From Paludibacteraceae bacterium (GTDB lineage Bacteria > Bacteroidota > Bacteroidia > Bacteroidales > Paludibacteraceae), in contig CAJOEX010000001.1 in the NCBI GenBank assembly GCA_905233415.1, forward strand, positions 1-64,000: DNA of 64,000 nt, given 5' to 3'. Position 1 is the first letter of the stretch; every line of letters begins with the position of its first letter. Below the pieces are notes generated by a model. It was not told the origin of the DNA, did no database searches, and saw nothing but the letters and a program-made list of their open reading frames with translations. The position numbers and the translations under genes were made by a program. Shown here in pieces: positions 48,548 through 55,431 of the stretch.

Positions 48548-49128
48548 TGGCAAAGAAAGTCCCACAGATTAACGCAAGTTCGATGGCAGATATCAGCTTC
48601 CTGCTGCTTATCTTCTTCCTTGTGACGACCTCTATGGACGTTAACCAAGGTTTGGCGCGCCGTCTGCCTGCTCCTATTCCTCCAGACCAGAAAATCGAGG
48701 ACACCGATATCAACAAACGCAACCTGATGGTCGTAAAGATCAATTCAGCAAACCAGTTGATGGTGCAGGGACAACTGACGGACGTTAAACAACTGCGGGA
48801 GAAAGCCAAAGAATTCATCAAGAACGAGAACGACGACGCGTATATGCCCAAACTGTTCGAAGAGGATTTCGGCGAGCCCATCGGTATCGTAAAATTTACC
48901 AAAGAGCACGTTATATCCGTTCAGAACGATGTGGACACGCGCTACCAGTCGTACCTTGACGTCCAGAACGAATTAGTGGCAGCCTACAACGAACTGCGTG
49001 ACGAATGCGCACGCAAGTATTTCCACAAAGGCTACAACGAACTTGACGAGGACCAGCAGAAGCAAGTGCAGAAAGTTTATCCTCAAAAGATTTCGGAGGC
49101 AGAACCCAAAAACTACGGAGGAAACTGA
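48547..49128 (+). CDS. exbD: ExbD/TolR biopolymer transport protein (first copy)
   Basis: 193 residues. The N-terminal cytoplasmic segment (KKVPQINASSMADISFLLLIFFLVTTS) contains the single membrane helix with its Asp (MADIS), the proton-bearing residue in this family. The periplasmic part is longer than usual and ends in an acidic, Gln/Lys-rich region (YNELDEDQQKQVQKVYPQ). It follows the four-helix protein with a one-base overlap and precedes a second ExbD by one base. Confidence 0.9.
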   Translation: MAKKVPQINASSMADISFLLLIFFLVTTSMDVNQGLARRLPAPIPPDQKIEDTDINKRNLMVVKINSANQLMVQGQLTDVKQLREKAKEFIKNENDDAYMPKLFEEDFGEPIGIVKFTKEHVISVQNDVDTRYQSYLDVQNELVAAYNELRDECARKYFHKGYNELDEDQQKQVQKVYPQKISEAEPKNYGGN

Positions 49129-49129
49129 T

Positions 49130-49600
49130 ATGGCAAAGATACGTAGAAATGAAAAACGCGAGATGCCGGCGCTCAACACGTCGTCACTCCCAGATATTAT
49201 CTTCATGCTGCTGTTCTTCTTCATGTCGGTAACGTCCATGAAAGAGGTGACCTACAAGGTGCAGTTCCAGACCCCTCAGGCGACGGAACTAACGAAGCTG
49301 GAGAAGAAGTCGCTGGTGCGCTACATCTACGTCGGAACACCGACCGCAGAGTTCCGCAAACAATACGGCGCTGAGACGCGTATCCAATTGGATGATGCAT
49401 TTGCCGAGAAAACCGACATTGGTGAGTATATTGTCAACGAGCGCTCGTCCATGAAAGAGCAAGACCAAGGTTTGATGACAGTGTCCATCAAGGCCGACAA
49501 AGAGACCCGAATGGGTGTCATTGCAGACATCAAACAGGAACTTCGCCGGGCTTATGCACTGAAAATCAGTTACGCGGCTACACAGCGAACCAGTTACTAA
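49130..49600 (+). CDS. exbD: ExbD/TolR biopolymer transport protein (second copy)
   Basis: 156 residues from the ATG at 49130, one base after the stop of the first ExbD. N-terminus RRNEKREMPALNTSSLPDIIFMLLFFFMSVTS has the membrane helix with the conserved Asp (LPDIIF). The periplasmic domain ends VIADIKQELRRAYALKISYAA. Paired, unequal ExbD proteins probably make a hetero-oligomeric plug in the ExbB ring. A terminator hairpin lies 37 bases downstream. Confidence 0.9.
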   Translation: MAKIRRNEKREMPALNTSSLPDIIFMLLFFFMSVTSMKEVTYKVQFQTPQATELTKLEKKSLVRYIYVGTPTAEFRKQYGAETRIQLDDAFAEKTDIGEYIVNERSSMKEQDQGLMTVSIKADKETRMGVIADIKQELRRAYALKISYAATQRTSY

Positions 49601-49637
49601 ATTACGTCTATTCAGGCGGAATAATACACAAAAAAGG

Positions 49638-49666
49638 GCGGAAAATCAAGTTTTCCGCTTTTTTTT
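49638..49666 (+). terminator. Rho-independent terminator after exb operon
   Basis: Stem gcggaaaa/ttttccgc with a 5-base loop (49638-49658), then eight Ts. It ends the exbB-exbD transcript and insulates the tRNA promoter that begins at 49697. Confidence 0.88.
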
Positions 49667-49696
49667 GCAAGAAAATGCATTTTTTTTGCAAAAAAA

Positions 49697-49728
49697 TTTG
49701 GTGGATTAAAAAAAAAGCAGTACTTTTG
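49697..49728 (+). promoter_or_regulatory. promoter of tRNA-Gly/Leu/Leu cluster
   Basis: TTTG (49697-49700), 20 bases, TACTTTTG (49721-49728). Full consensus match; start expected near 49735, about 31 bases before tRNA-Gly. Confidence 0.88.
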
Positions 49729-49765
49729 CACCCGCTTTTGAAAAAAGCAGTGGTCTGACACATTT

Positions 49766-49838
<73 letters not shown>

Positions 49839-49872
49839 CACGAAGTGCAGGACACCGTCCTGCATTTTTTAA

Positions 49873-49954
49873 GCCCAGGTGGCGGAATTGGTAGACGCGT
49901 ACGTTTCAGGTGCGTATGCCGCGAGGTGTGCAGGTTCGAGTCCTGTTCTGGGCA
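49873..49954 (+). tRNA. tRNA-Leu (anticodon CAG)
   Basis: 82 nt with a class II variable arm. Acceptor GCCCAGG pairs with TCTGGGC (one G-U). Anticodon loop TTCAGGT gives CAG, for CUG. T arm CAGGTTCGAGTCCTG. It lies 34 bases after tRNA-Gly in the same transcript. Confidence 0.96.
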
Positions 49955-50010
49955 CAAAAACGTTCTAACTAATATTGACCGATGAGAAAACTTGTTTTTC
50001 GAAATCGGAG

Positions 50011-50076
50011 AGGAGCAACTGCGGCGACTATACGAGTCGCGTAGCGACGTGGTCGTCGCAAGCAAGTTGCGACGAA
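50011..50076. repeat. GC-rich imperfect inverted repeat between two tRNA-Leu genes
   Basis: Arms gcaactgcggcgac (50015-50028) and gtcgtcgc...agttgc (50052-50070) pair, and an inner hairpin gtcgc-gta-gcgac (50036-50048) sits between them. It fills most of the spacer between the two tRNA-Leu genes. It may be a processing structure of the tRNA transcript or a small dispersed palindrome; sequence alone does not decide. Confidence 0.7.
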
Positions 50077-50160
50077 GCGCAGGTGGTGAAATTGGTATAC
50101 ACGCTACTTTGAGGGGGTAGTGGCAGCAATGTCGTGTGAGTTCGAGTCTCATCCTGCGCA
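50077..50160 (+). tRNA. tRNA-Leu (anticodon GAG), element integration site
   Basis: 84 nt, class II. Acceptor GCGCAGG pairs with CCTGCGC (50153-50159). Anticodon loop TTGAGGG gives GAG, for CUC/CUU. T arm GAGTTCGAGTCTC. The last 12 bases overlap, on the opposite strand, the final codons and stop of the serine integrase gene, so the tRNA 3' end is the likely attachment site. Confidence 0.96.
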
Positions 50161-51687
50161 CGTTGAGACATCTTCTTCGGAAGGTGTCTCTTTTTTATTG
50201 CCGTAACTTACTGAAAATCTGTCAAGTAAGTCAAAAATTGCATTGCGATTAGTGGTTCGATAATTGCGAATTTCTCTATCCCATAAAATTCCGTTAGGAA
50301 ACACCAATTCTTGTATTTGTCTCTTCGTTTCTAAGTCCCCATCATCCCACAAACTGCCTAATTTAGAGCAAGTTACGAGAACTTGATTGATTTTGTCATC
50401 GAGGTTCGATAAATCTAAGGCGTACTTTTCCAACTCCGCTTCAATATCTGCCTTACTGCGCTTTAATTCCGTAGAACTTATCATATATTCCTCATCGTCT
50501 ATTTTATCTGTCGAATGCTTCATAATGCATTTTTTCAAGTCGTTCTCAACTTCGGTTAAATGCTTTTTAAGCATTGTCACTTGGTTGGTACTTTCCTGTG
50601 TGTGTTTGCGAAACATATCACGAATGATATTTTCGTATTGCAGCAGCAAAGACATTGGTAAGTCATAAGCATATAGTAACTGCTTGTACTTGCAATGCAT
50701 TTCCGGTGCTGAAACGTTATTCTTGCAGCCAATCTTATTGCATTTGTAATAGTCTTTCCCTTTGCTCTTGACGCTGTACGCAGTGAAGCGTGTGCCACAA
50801 TCAGCACACGCTACGTGATGAGTTAAAGGGAATTGCTCCTTTTTCTTCTTTTGCTTATACTTACCCGAACGGTTCGACATGATACGTTGTACCTCTAGCC
50901 AATCTTCCCAACTAACCGCCTTTTCAATTTTGCCATCTACCATGCCGTTCTCTAGCATTTTGGAGCGTATCTTTCCTGCATAAAACGGATTGTTGAAGTA
51001 ATGGTTAAGTGTTTGCTTGGTTATATCTAGCCCTCTAACCTTCAAGGCATCCAATATCTCACCATTTGAATAGCCTAGTATCTTTAACTTAAATGCCTTC
51101 CCTATCAATTGTCCTTCTTCATTCAGATAGCATACTGAGTTGAGGCTTTTACCTTCCCTGTAATACCCTTTTGGAAGCACGCCAATATATGCGCCGCATT
51201 CATAACAATGCTGCCTTCCGGAATAGAACTTGTCCGCACGGTTGTCATTATCCCACTCTGCCACATTCAATGAATTACGAACCATCATAAAACCTTCTTT
51301 AGTAGAGGTGTCAAACCCTGTTTTCGCCGACTTAGCAATCACTCCCAAACTGCGCAACTCCTCCAATATCGTAATAGCCTGTCCGTTACTACGGCTAAAC
51401 CTATCAAATTCAGATACTATTACATATCGAATAGATGAATCCTTTTTGACTATTGAAATCATTTGCTTAATCATTTTGCCCGGCGTTTTTGCCGATTCGT
51501 GTTTACCTCCGAAATAGCCATGGTTTTCTCCTACATCTGCTATAGTTAAGCCTTCACGCTCTACATACTTTTCGCACAAAGTCTTCTGGTAGTCGAGACT
51601 ACCGCCATTCTCTTCTTGGTACTGGGTTGATACTCGCGTCCATATAACGCACTTCTTACCTTTTCTGTCTTGTCTGTAATTTATCAT
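50149..51687 (-). CDS. large serine recombinase (integrase)
   Basis: 512 residues. N-terminal resolvase catalytic domain (~10-150): Ser20 in WTRVST is the nucleophile, with SEFDRFSRS further on. A recombinase domain (~165-280) follows, then a zinc ribbon (CADCGTRF ... CNKIGC, ~305-335), then a coiled-coil region (~370-450), the standard large serine integrase plan. The ATG overlaps the stop of an upstream 40-aa ORF (ATGA). The last codons (VSTCAG) and the stop lie in the tRNA-Leu gene on the opposite strand, so the chromosome supplies the 3' end of the gene. It probably catalyses integration and excision of the element. Confidence 0.9.
   Translation of the reverse strand: MINYRQDRKGKKCVIWTRVSTQYQEENGGSLDYQKTLCEKYVEREGLTIADVGENHGYFGGKHESAKTPGKMIKQMISIVKKDSSIRYVIVSEFDRFSRSNGQAITILEELRSLGVIAKSAKTGFDTSTKEGFMMVRNSLNVAEWDNDNRADKFYSGRQHCYECGAYIGVLPKGYYREGKSLNSVCYLNEEGQLIGKAFKLKILGYSNGEILDALKVRGLDITKQTLNHYFNNPFYAGKIRSKMLENGMVDGKIEKAVSWEDWLEVQRIMSNRSGKYKQKKKKEQFPLTHHVACADCGTRFTAYSVKSKGKDYYKCNKIGCKNNVSAPEMHCKYKQLLYAYDLPMSLLLQYENIIRDMFRKHTQESTNQVTMLKKHLTEVENDLKKCIMKHSTDKIDDEEYMISSTELKRSKADIEAELEKYALDLSNLDDKINQVLVTCSKLGSLWDDGDLETKRQIQELVFPNGILWDREIRNYRTTNRNAIFDLLDRFSVSYGNKKETPSEEDVSTCAG
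50165..50196 (+). terminator. terminator of the tRNA cluster
   Basis: Stem gagaca-cttc with a ttcg loop and gaag-tgtctc (50165-50190), then six Ts. It starts 5 bases after tRNA-Leu(GAG) and lies within the C-terminal codons of the integrase on the other strand. Confidence 0.88.
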
Positions 51688-51806
51688 GCTCTACTTGCTT
51701 TTGTTATGTGATTTATACCTATTTGAAAAAGATTATCTATGAATTTTTCTACTATCAGTCTATCTTCTTCGTTTAATTCTTTGATTACTAAATTGTTACG
51801 ATTCAT
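51684..51806 (-). CDS. 40-aa ORF coupled to the integrase start
   Basis: Reads MNRNNLVIKELNEEDRLIVE, then KFIDNLFQIGINHITKASRA (40 residues), and ends in ATGA, so its TGA overlaps the integrase ATG. Charged and probably helical. It lies in the roughly 290-nt leader between the promoter at 51984-52015 and the integrase. I know no family for it; it could be a small regulator, an excisionase-like factor or only a translational coupler. The overlap supports real translation. Confidence 0.55.
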   Translation of the reverse strand: MNRNNLVIKELNEEDRLIVEKFIDNLFQIGINHITKASRA

Positions 51807-51983
51807 TCATATAATCGTATATAGCCTTTCGGCTGCGGCTGAACCGCTTATTAGGTTTTTAGGCTCATCGGTACACCCTTATGTGCTTTCGATGTCTTTT
51901 ACTGCCGCCATGGATAACCACAAACCAAGCATTGATTCATTGTTTACGTCATGTCATATTCGCATTGTTTTTAATCGTCAATG

Positions 51984-52015
51984 CAAATATACAGCAAATT
52001 TTTCAAGTAACCAAA
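51984..52015 (-). promoter_or_regulatory. promoter of the integrase transcript
   Basis: On the minus strand TTTG (52012-52015), 20 bases, TATATTTG (51984-51991), a consensus match. Start near 51977. The leader to the integrase is about 290 nt; its first 170 nt hold no convincing gene but do hold a hairpin agcc-tttc-ggct (about 51825-51840). Confidence 0.75.
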
Positions 52016-52018
52016 AAT

Positions 52019-52614
52019 TTACATCAAATCACGCAATTTTCTCAACGTGTTTACGCTCGTGCCTGTAATGGATTGCACATTCCGATCTCCTTTCCATATT
52101 GCGCGCGCATATCTGCTTCACTCTTTCTATAACCTTCTTTGCGTCCTACCTTTCCACCATTTGCACGGAAATGAGCATATCCGCTAGACATCCGGCTGCG
52201 TATCAACGAACGTTCCATACTATTAAATTGCCCTATTATGCCTAACACCAATTGCGCGATAGGATTTACTGATCCATCAGCCATCAAAGTCTCTAATCCA
52301 TTTTGAAGGATATACACGCTTACATTTAACTGCGTTAACTGCTCTATCACCTGTAAGAAGTCGATAGCACGGCGACTTATTCGGCTGCACTCATACACTA
52401 ATACCTTGTCAATACGATTAACCGCAGCAAAATCTAACAAGTCGGTAAGGGCTTGACGCTCGGCAATTTTTTTTGCACCGCTGATTTTTTCACTGAATTC
52501 ACGAACCACATCATAGTTCATGCGTGCTGCATAGTCTCTTAACTCGGATAACTGACGCTCATAATCCTGTCCTTGCGTTGATACTCTAGCGTAGATACAA
52601 ACTCGTGTTTTCAT
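52019..52614 (-). pseudogene. small serine resolvase/invertase, frameshifted near its DNA-binding domain
   Basis: A resolvase of the Hin/Tn3 type. The catalytic domain is intact in one frame (MKTRVCIYARVSTQGQDYER, Ser of RVST, YECSRISRRAIDFL, IIGQFNSMERSLIRSRM, and GGKVGRKEGYRK at the start of the linker). That frame ends at 52051 with an unrelated tail (GMCNPLQARA). In the next frame over, the bases from about 52100 to 52019 read KGDRNVQSITGTSVNTLRK, the helix-turn-helix end expected of this family. The shift lies around 52085-52105, probably with a small deletion. The intact frame may still give a truncated protein (52051-52614). The ATG at 52614 is preferred over the one at 52626. Confidence 0.8.
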
Positions 52615-52691
52615 ACCTCTAATCAAAACAATTATTATTAAATATAACGTTTATTTAAATTCGTTGATTTACATTCTAATCAATTACAAAG

Positions 52692-52723
52692 CTAAAGTAC
52701 AGCTTTTTTCTGATATATGCAAA
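52692..52723 (-). promoter_or_regulatory. promoter of the resolvase gene
   Basis: On the minus strand TTTG (52720-52723), 20 bases, TACTTTAG (52692-52699); the last but one base of the -7 element departs from consensus. It is divergent from the XRE promoter, with 47 bases between them. Confidence 0.65.
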
Positions 52724-52770
52724 TTTTTCGGCATTAAAATTGCATTTTTTTGCATTTTTTTGTAAAATTG

Positions 52771-52802
52771 TTTGATAATATCATAATTTATTGTTATCTT
52801 TG
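52771..52802 (+). promoter_or_regulatory. promoter of the XRE regulator
   Basis: TTTG (52771-52774), 20 bases, TATCTTTG (52795-52802), a full consensus match with the ATG at 52819, so the leader is only about 10 nt. A regulator bound here could control both this gene and the divergent resolvase. Confidence 0.8.
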
Positions 52803-52818
52803 CATAAAATTTTGAATT

Positions 52819-53175
52819 ATGAAAGAGAAATTAACAGAAAGAATCGCAGCCTCAGCACTTCTAGAAGACAACGTAAAGATGAGCGTTGGATGTGGAAAGA
52901 AGTATCGCTCATTAGCTGAATTAGCACAGGCGGTAGGGATTACTGCGCCGTCCTTAACTCATGCTCTAAAGGGCAATCCAAGTATATACACGGTACAAAA
53001 AATAGCCGATGCACTAGGTGTGTCTGTTGCATCGCTATTTAAAGAAAAGAATGCGGTAGAAGGCTATGCGATTATTAAAGGAAACAAGAAAGTTGCCTTT
53101 ACTTGCGTAGAAGAATTAGAAAAGGTACTTGTAGATGCAAAAAAGAAAGACAGCCCAGTTATCTTTTCAATATAA
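52819..53175 (+). CDS. XRE-family transcriptional regulator
   Basis: 118 residues. A helix-turn-helix of the Xre/Cro type is visible at ~28-75 (KYRSLAELAQAVGITAPSLTHALKGNPSIYTVQKIADALGVSVASLF). The C-terminal ~40 residues (GYAIIKGNKKVAFTCVEELEKVL) form a short extra domain. It is the only plus-strand gene of the element and faces the resolvase and integrase transcripts. A likely role is control of the element's lysogeny-like state; this is inferred from position. Confidence 0.85.
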   Translation: MKEKLTERIAASALLEDNVKMSVGCGKKYRSLAELAQAVGITAPSLTHALKGNPSIYTVQKIADALGVSVASLFKEKNAVEGYAIIKGNKKVAFTCVEELEKVLVDAKKKDSPVIFSI

Positions 53176-53181
53176 TCGGTA

Positions 53182-53212
53182 AAAGTTAGGGGGTAATACC
53201 CCCTAAAACTTT
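53182..53212. terminator. hairpin between convergent genes
   Basis: Stem agggggt-aat-accccct flanked by aaagtt/aacttt, directly after the XRE stop and before the end of the convergent minus-strand gene. It lacks a T tract of normal length, so it may act as a weak bidirectional terminator. Confidence 0.6.
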
Positions 53213-53231
53213 CACCGTGCTACAAAACAAA

Positions 53232-53573
53232 CTAAGCAACTATATAATCTGATGATTCAACAATTGCTTTTACTTCTTCTGCAGAAATTACTTTTACGAT
53301 TCTAGAATAGCTTCCCTTGCTAAATACACCACCATTGGTGTGCTTGGTTTCAGCAATAATTGCACTACCCTTGCCGTCATAATTGAATTGCAAGAAATCA
53401 ATGCTTGTGCCATCTACACACCCTTTTGCAAGATACTGAGTTTGTGTGATACCAAGCATTTTCTCGGCATCTTTTTGCTCATTAGGCTTAAATGCGTTTA
53501 ACATACTTTTCAATAATTTAAGTTTTCCTACCTCCTTTGTTGGCGAATCAGTTTCTCCATATATATCTTCCAT
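53232..53573 (-). CDS. element protein of unknown function
   Basis: 113 residues from the ATG at 53573 (MEDIYGETDSPTKEVGKLKLL). Longer starts (53654, 53630) would put codons through the large inverted repeat, so I prefer this one. The sequence has a DFLQFNYDGKGSAIIAETKHTNGG region and a C-terminal VISAEEVKAIVESSDYIVA. I recognise no family. It lies between the XRE gene (convergent) and the Rep-like gene (same strand), with its own consensus promoter about 190 bases upstream. Confidence 0.6.
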   Translation of the reverse strand: MEDIYGETDSPTKEVGKLKLLKSMLNAFKPNEQKDAEKMLGITQTQYLAKGCVDGTSIDFLQFNYDGKGSAIIAETKHTNGGVFSKGSYSRIVKVISAEEVKAIVESSDYIVA

Positions 53574-53614
53574 GATATATACAAAAAGTGGACGCTTCTT
53601 ATCCACTCCGAGGC

Positions 53615-53706
53615 TGTAGGAATCGCCCATAGTCGTAATAAGTAACGCCCACAAAACACGTGGACGTTTGCTAACTTATTAAACGACTATTCCTAAACTT
53701 CCTACA
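53615..53706. repeat. large imperfect inverted repeat (possible replication origin or leader structure)
   Basis: Nested pairing arms: taggaat (53617-53623) with attccta (53689-53695); agtcgt (53631-53636) with acgact (53683-53688); ataagt (53638-53643) with acttat (53674-53679); aacgcccac (53644-53652) with gtggacgtt (53660-53668, one mismatch). An outer copy tgtaggaa (53615-53622) can alternatively pair with ttcctaca (53699-53706). It lies in the leader of the unknown gene and 180 bases from the Rep-like gene end. Confidence 0.75.
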
Positions 53707-53764
53707 TTTGGGAGTGTTTAAGTTGCAAACGTTATAACAATATACTCTTTCGTATATTCGCCAA

Positions 53765-53796
53765 CAAAAGTACTGCTTTTTTCTGATATACGCAAA
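53765..53796 (-). promoter_or_regulatory. promoter of the unknown element gene
   Basis: On the minus strand TTTG (53793-53796), 20 bases, TACTTTTG (53765-53772), full consensus. The transcript would begin near 53758 and pass through the inverted repeat before the ATG at 53573. Confidence 0.8.
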
Positions 53797-53885
53797 TTTT
53801 CAAGGAGCAAAATAACTTTTTTGATTGTTTTGACACGTTTTGCACACTTTGTAGAGCCTCAGCCATAGATTAAAAGGTATCAAAA

Positions 53886-54818
53886 TTAGTTTGATACAAG
53901 CATCCCCATGATTTTGTCTCGCCAGCCCACTTCATTTTGCTCTGTTGGATTGTTACGCCTATTAAGAGCTTCCCTATATGGATTCAGTATTTTTGTCATG
54001 CCTGTCTTCTCTGCGTACTTATCTTTAAGCGTGGCTTCTACCTTCTGCATATCATAATCGCAATCCTTCAAAATGAGTTCGATTCTATATTGCTGAATAG
54101 CTGATATGTCTGTTTGAGTATTCGGGGCTAATACTTCATCTGCGAAATCGTATAAAGGAGTGGCTTTCGCAGATAACACCGTTTTGAGTATAGCATTTGT
54201 TATCCGTAGTGTTTGTCTCACTTGTTCCTCGCTATTAACCCTGATTTCAAAGCGGCATTTGTTCTGAAAGTCAAGCGGAGAAATATCGTATGCTTCCCTA
54301 AAACTCCTGTTGGTAGATTTCCCCATTTCGGTTTCCTTGTTATATACCGTGAGTTTCTTCCACGCCTCATTGGTATCTGCTATCTTGGTTATTTCAAGAT
54401 TGCCGTTTTTGTGCAGTTTTGCATCGAACAAACGATAACTGCGCATGTTGTTACGCATGAATCTGTTCATCTCCTTGATAGATGTACATTCTACATCTGT
54501 AGTAATATCACATGAAGTCACCTCGCCATCATTCAATATCTTTTCGTAATCTAAATAGCATATACCTAAAGCATTGATATTGTCAAAGCATTGTTTGATA
54601 GTTTGAACAGAGATGAGTTCTGCGTATCTTTTTCCTAGTATCTTACCTGTAAACTCTATCACAAGTTCTTTGCGCATATTCTTAACCTTTATTGCTAAGT
54701 GAAAAGGTATCTCTTGCGTGTATATCAATACTCCTTTTTTACATACGAATGCCCCGTTTTTAATGTTACTTATGTATGCCGTATTCGTTAAAATCATTAA
54801 CCTATCAAACTTAATCAC
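53886..54818 (-). CDS. Rep-like protein (resembles phage/plasmid replication gene II family)
   Basis: 310 residues, GTG start at 54818 (an ATG at 54797 is possible). The order of motifs resembles filamentous-phage gpII/Phage_CRI-type initiators: a beta strand CDITTDVE near residue ~100, a middle TVYNKETEMGKS (~177-188) and CRFEIRVNSEEQVRQTL (~210-226), then a basic helical C-terminus. In gpII-type proteins these lie in the nicking domain of rolling-circle replication. I cannot identify the catalytic Tyr with confidence. Alternative: another plasmid replication or mobilisation protein. It is placed in the AT-rich element with the large inverted repeat near its 3' end. Confidence 0.55.
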   Translation of the reverse strand: MIKFDRLMILTNTAYISNIKNGAFVCKKGVLIYTQEIPFHLAIKVKNMRKELVIEFTGKILGKRYAELISVQTIKQCFDNINALGICYLDYEKILNDGEVTSCDITTDVECTSIKEMNRFMRNNMRSYRLFDAKLHKNGNLEITKIADTNEAWKKLTVYNKETEMGKSTNRSFREAYDISPLDFQNKCRFEIRVNSEEQVRQTLRITNAILKTVLSAKATPLYDFADEVLAPNTQTDISAIQQYRIELILKDCDYDMQKVEATLKDKYAEKTGMTKILNPYREALNRRNNPTEQNEVGWRDKIMGMLVSN

Positions 54819-54885
54819 TTCTCATTGTGCTTTTCTGTATATGTTATTGTTTGCCCAAAATCTCACCGTCCCTGCCCTTAATAAG

Positions 54886-55089
54886 TTATTGGGTTGCACC
54901 GATTAAATCGCTCATGGTTATGCCTGATTTCGGGCGATGCGGTATTGTTTGCCAATAGTCTTTCATCGCTTGGCTTATCCTTTGCTTATGTTGCTCGGAT
55001 TTTGCTTTTCCTTGCGTGCTGCGGCTTATGCGCTCGCGTGTGGCATCATCTAATTCGCGCCATTGTCTTTTGTGTGGTTGGTTATTCAT
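54886..55089 (-). CDS. small basic protein with NUMOD3-like repeats
   Basis: 67 residues, rich in Arg, Lys and Gln. The pattern DDATRERISRSTQGKAKSEQHKQRISQAMKDYW matches NUMOD3-type DNA-binding motifs (short S-x-x-x-K-x-x-I-S-x-x-x-K units) found with homing endonucleases and in small element proteins. No nuclease domain is attached. It lies 67 bases upstream of the Rep-like gene on the same strand and may bind the element's DNA. Assignment by eye. Confidence 0.6.
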   Translation of the reverse strand: MNNQPHKRQWRELDDATRERISRSTQGKAKSEQHKQRISQAMKDYWQTIPHRPKSGITMSDLIGATQ

Positions 55090-55284
55090 TGTCTATCTCA
55101 GGCGTTTTTTGCCTGCTCCTTACTAATAAATACAGCAAGAATAGAAAAAGTAACAAGTATAGTAACTTTTTTCGCAGATTTTTTAGCCGGAAAAAATTAT
55201 TTGTTTGGTAAGAGGTATGCGCTATTATGCCTACTTCAAAATGCAAAAGGCGGGAAGGAAACATGCGCGCAAGCCTTGAAAATA

Positions 55285-55328
55285 CGGGGAGGGAGGGCTG
55301 AGGCTATCTACAAAAAGCCGCAGCCCCC
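55285..55328. other. GC-rich hairpin near the estimated right end of the element
   Basis: gggctgaggct (about 55295-55305) pairs with agccgcagccc (55316-55326), preceded by a G-run and followed by a C-run, without a T tract. From 55090 to 55390 I see no convincing gene: an open frame to 55359 exists on the plus strand but has no support. Confidence 0.5.
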
Positions 55329-55393
55329 CCATATAAACTGGGACGATGTTTTTCGATAGAATCTGCCCTTTTTGCAAGATTTTCTGCATTTTT

Positions 55394-55425
55394 CTTGCAG
55401 GAATGAAACTTTTTTACTACCTTTG
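55394..55425 (+). promoter_or_regulatory. promoter of candidate small RNA
   Basis: CTTG (55394-55397), 20 bases, TACCTTTG (55418-55425). The -7 element is perfect; the -33 differs at one base. No start codon with an open frame of useful length follows before the terminator at 55581. Confidence 0.75.
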
Positions 55426-55431
55426 CACCCG

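Larger units (their letters stand above)
50149..55200. mobile_element. small integrated element at tRNA-Leu (serine integrase, Rep-like protein)
   Basis: From the tRNA-Leu 3' end to about 55.2 kb the DNA is visibly more AT-rich than the flanks and holds a large serine integrase, a 40-aa ORF, a broken small resolvase, an XRE regulator, an unknown protein with a large inverted repeat before it, a Rep-like protein and a NUMOD3-like small protein. I find no capsid, coat, Zot, relaxase or conjugation gene, so it looks like an integrated plasmid or phage satellite. The left end is supported by the tRNA overlap; I could not find a clear direct repeat marking the right end, which is only estimated. 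Confidence 0.65.

Noticed and set aside
51880-51960. Short minus-strand ORF MNQCLVCGYPWRQ in the integrase leader
   Set aside because: Only 13 codons with in-frame stops after it; it might be the remnant of a zinc-ribbon protein, but this cannot be supported.
55063-55359. 98-codon plus-strand frame at the right end of the element
   Set aside because: It overlaps the NUMOD3-like gene on the other strand, has no promoter or recognisable domain, and runs through a GC-rich hairpin.
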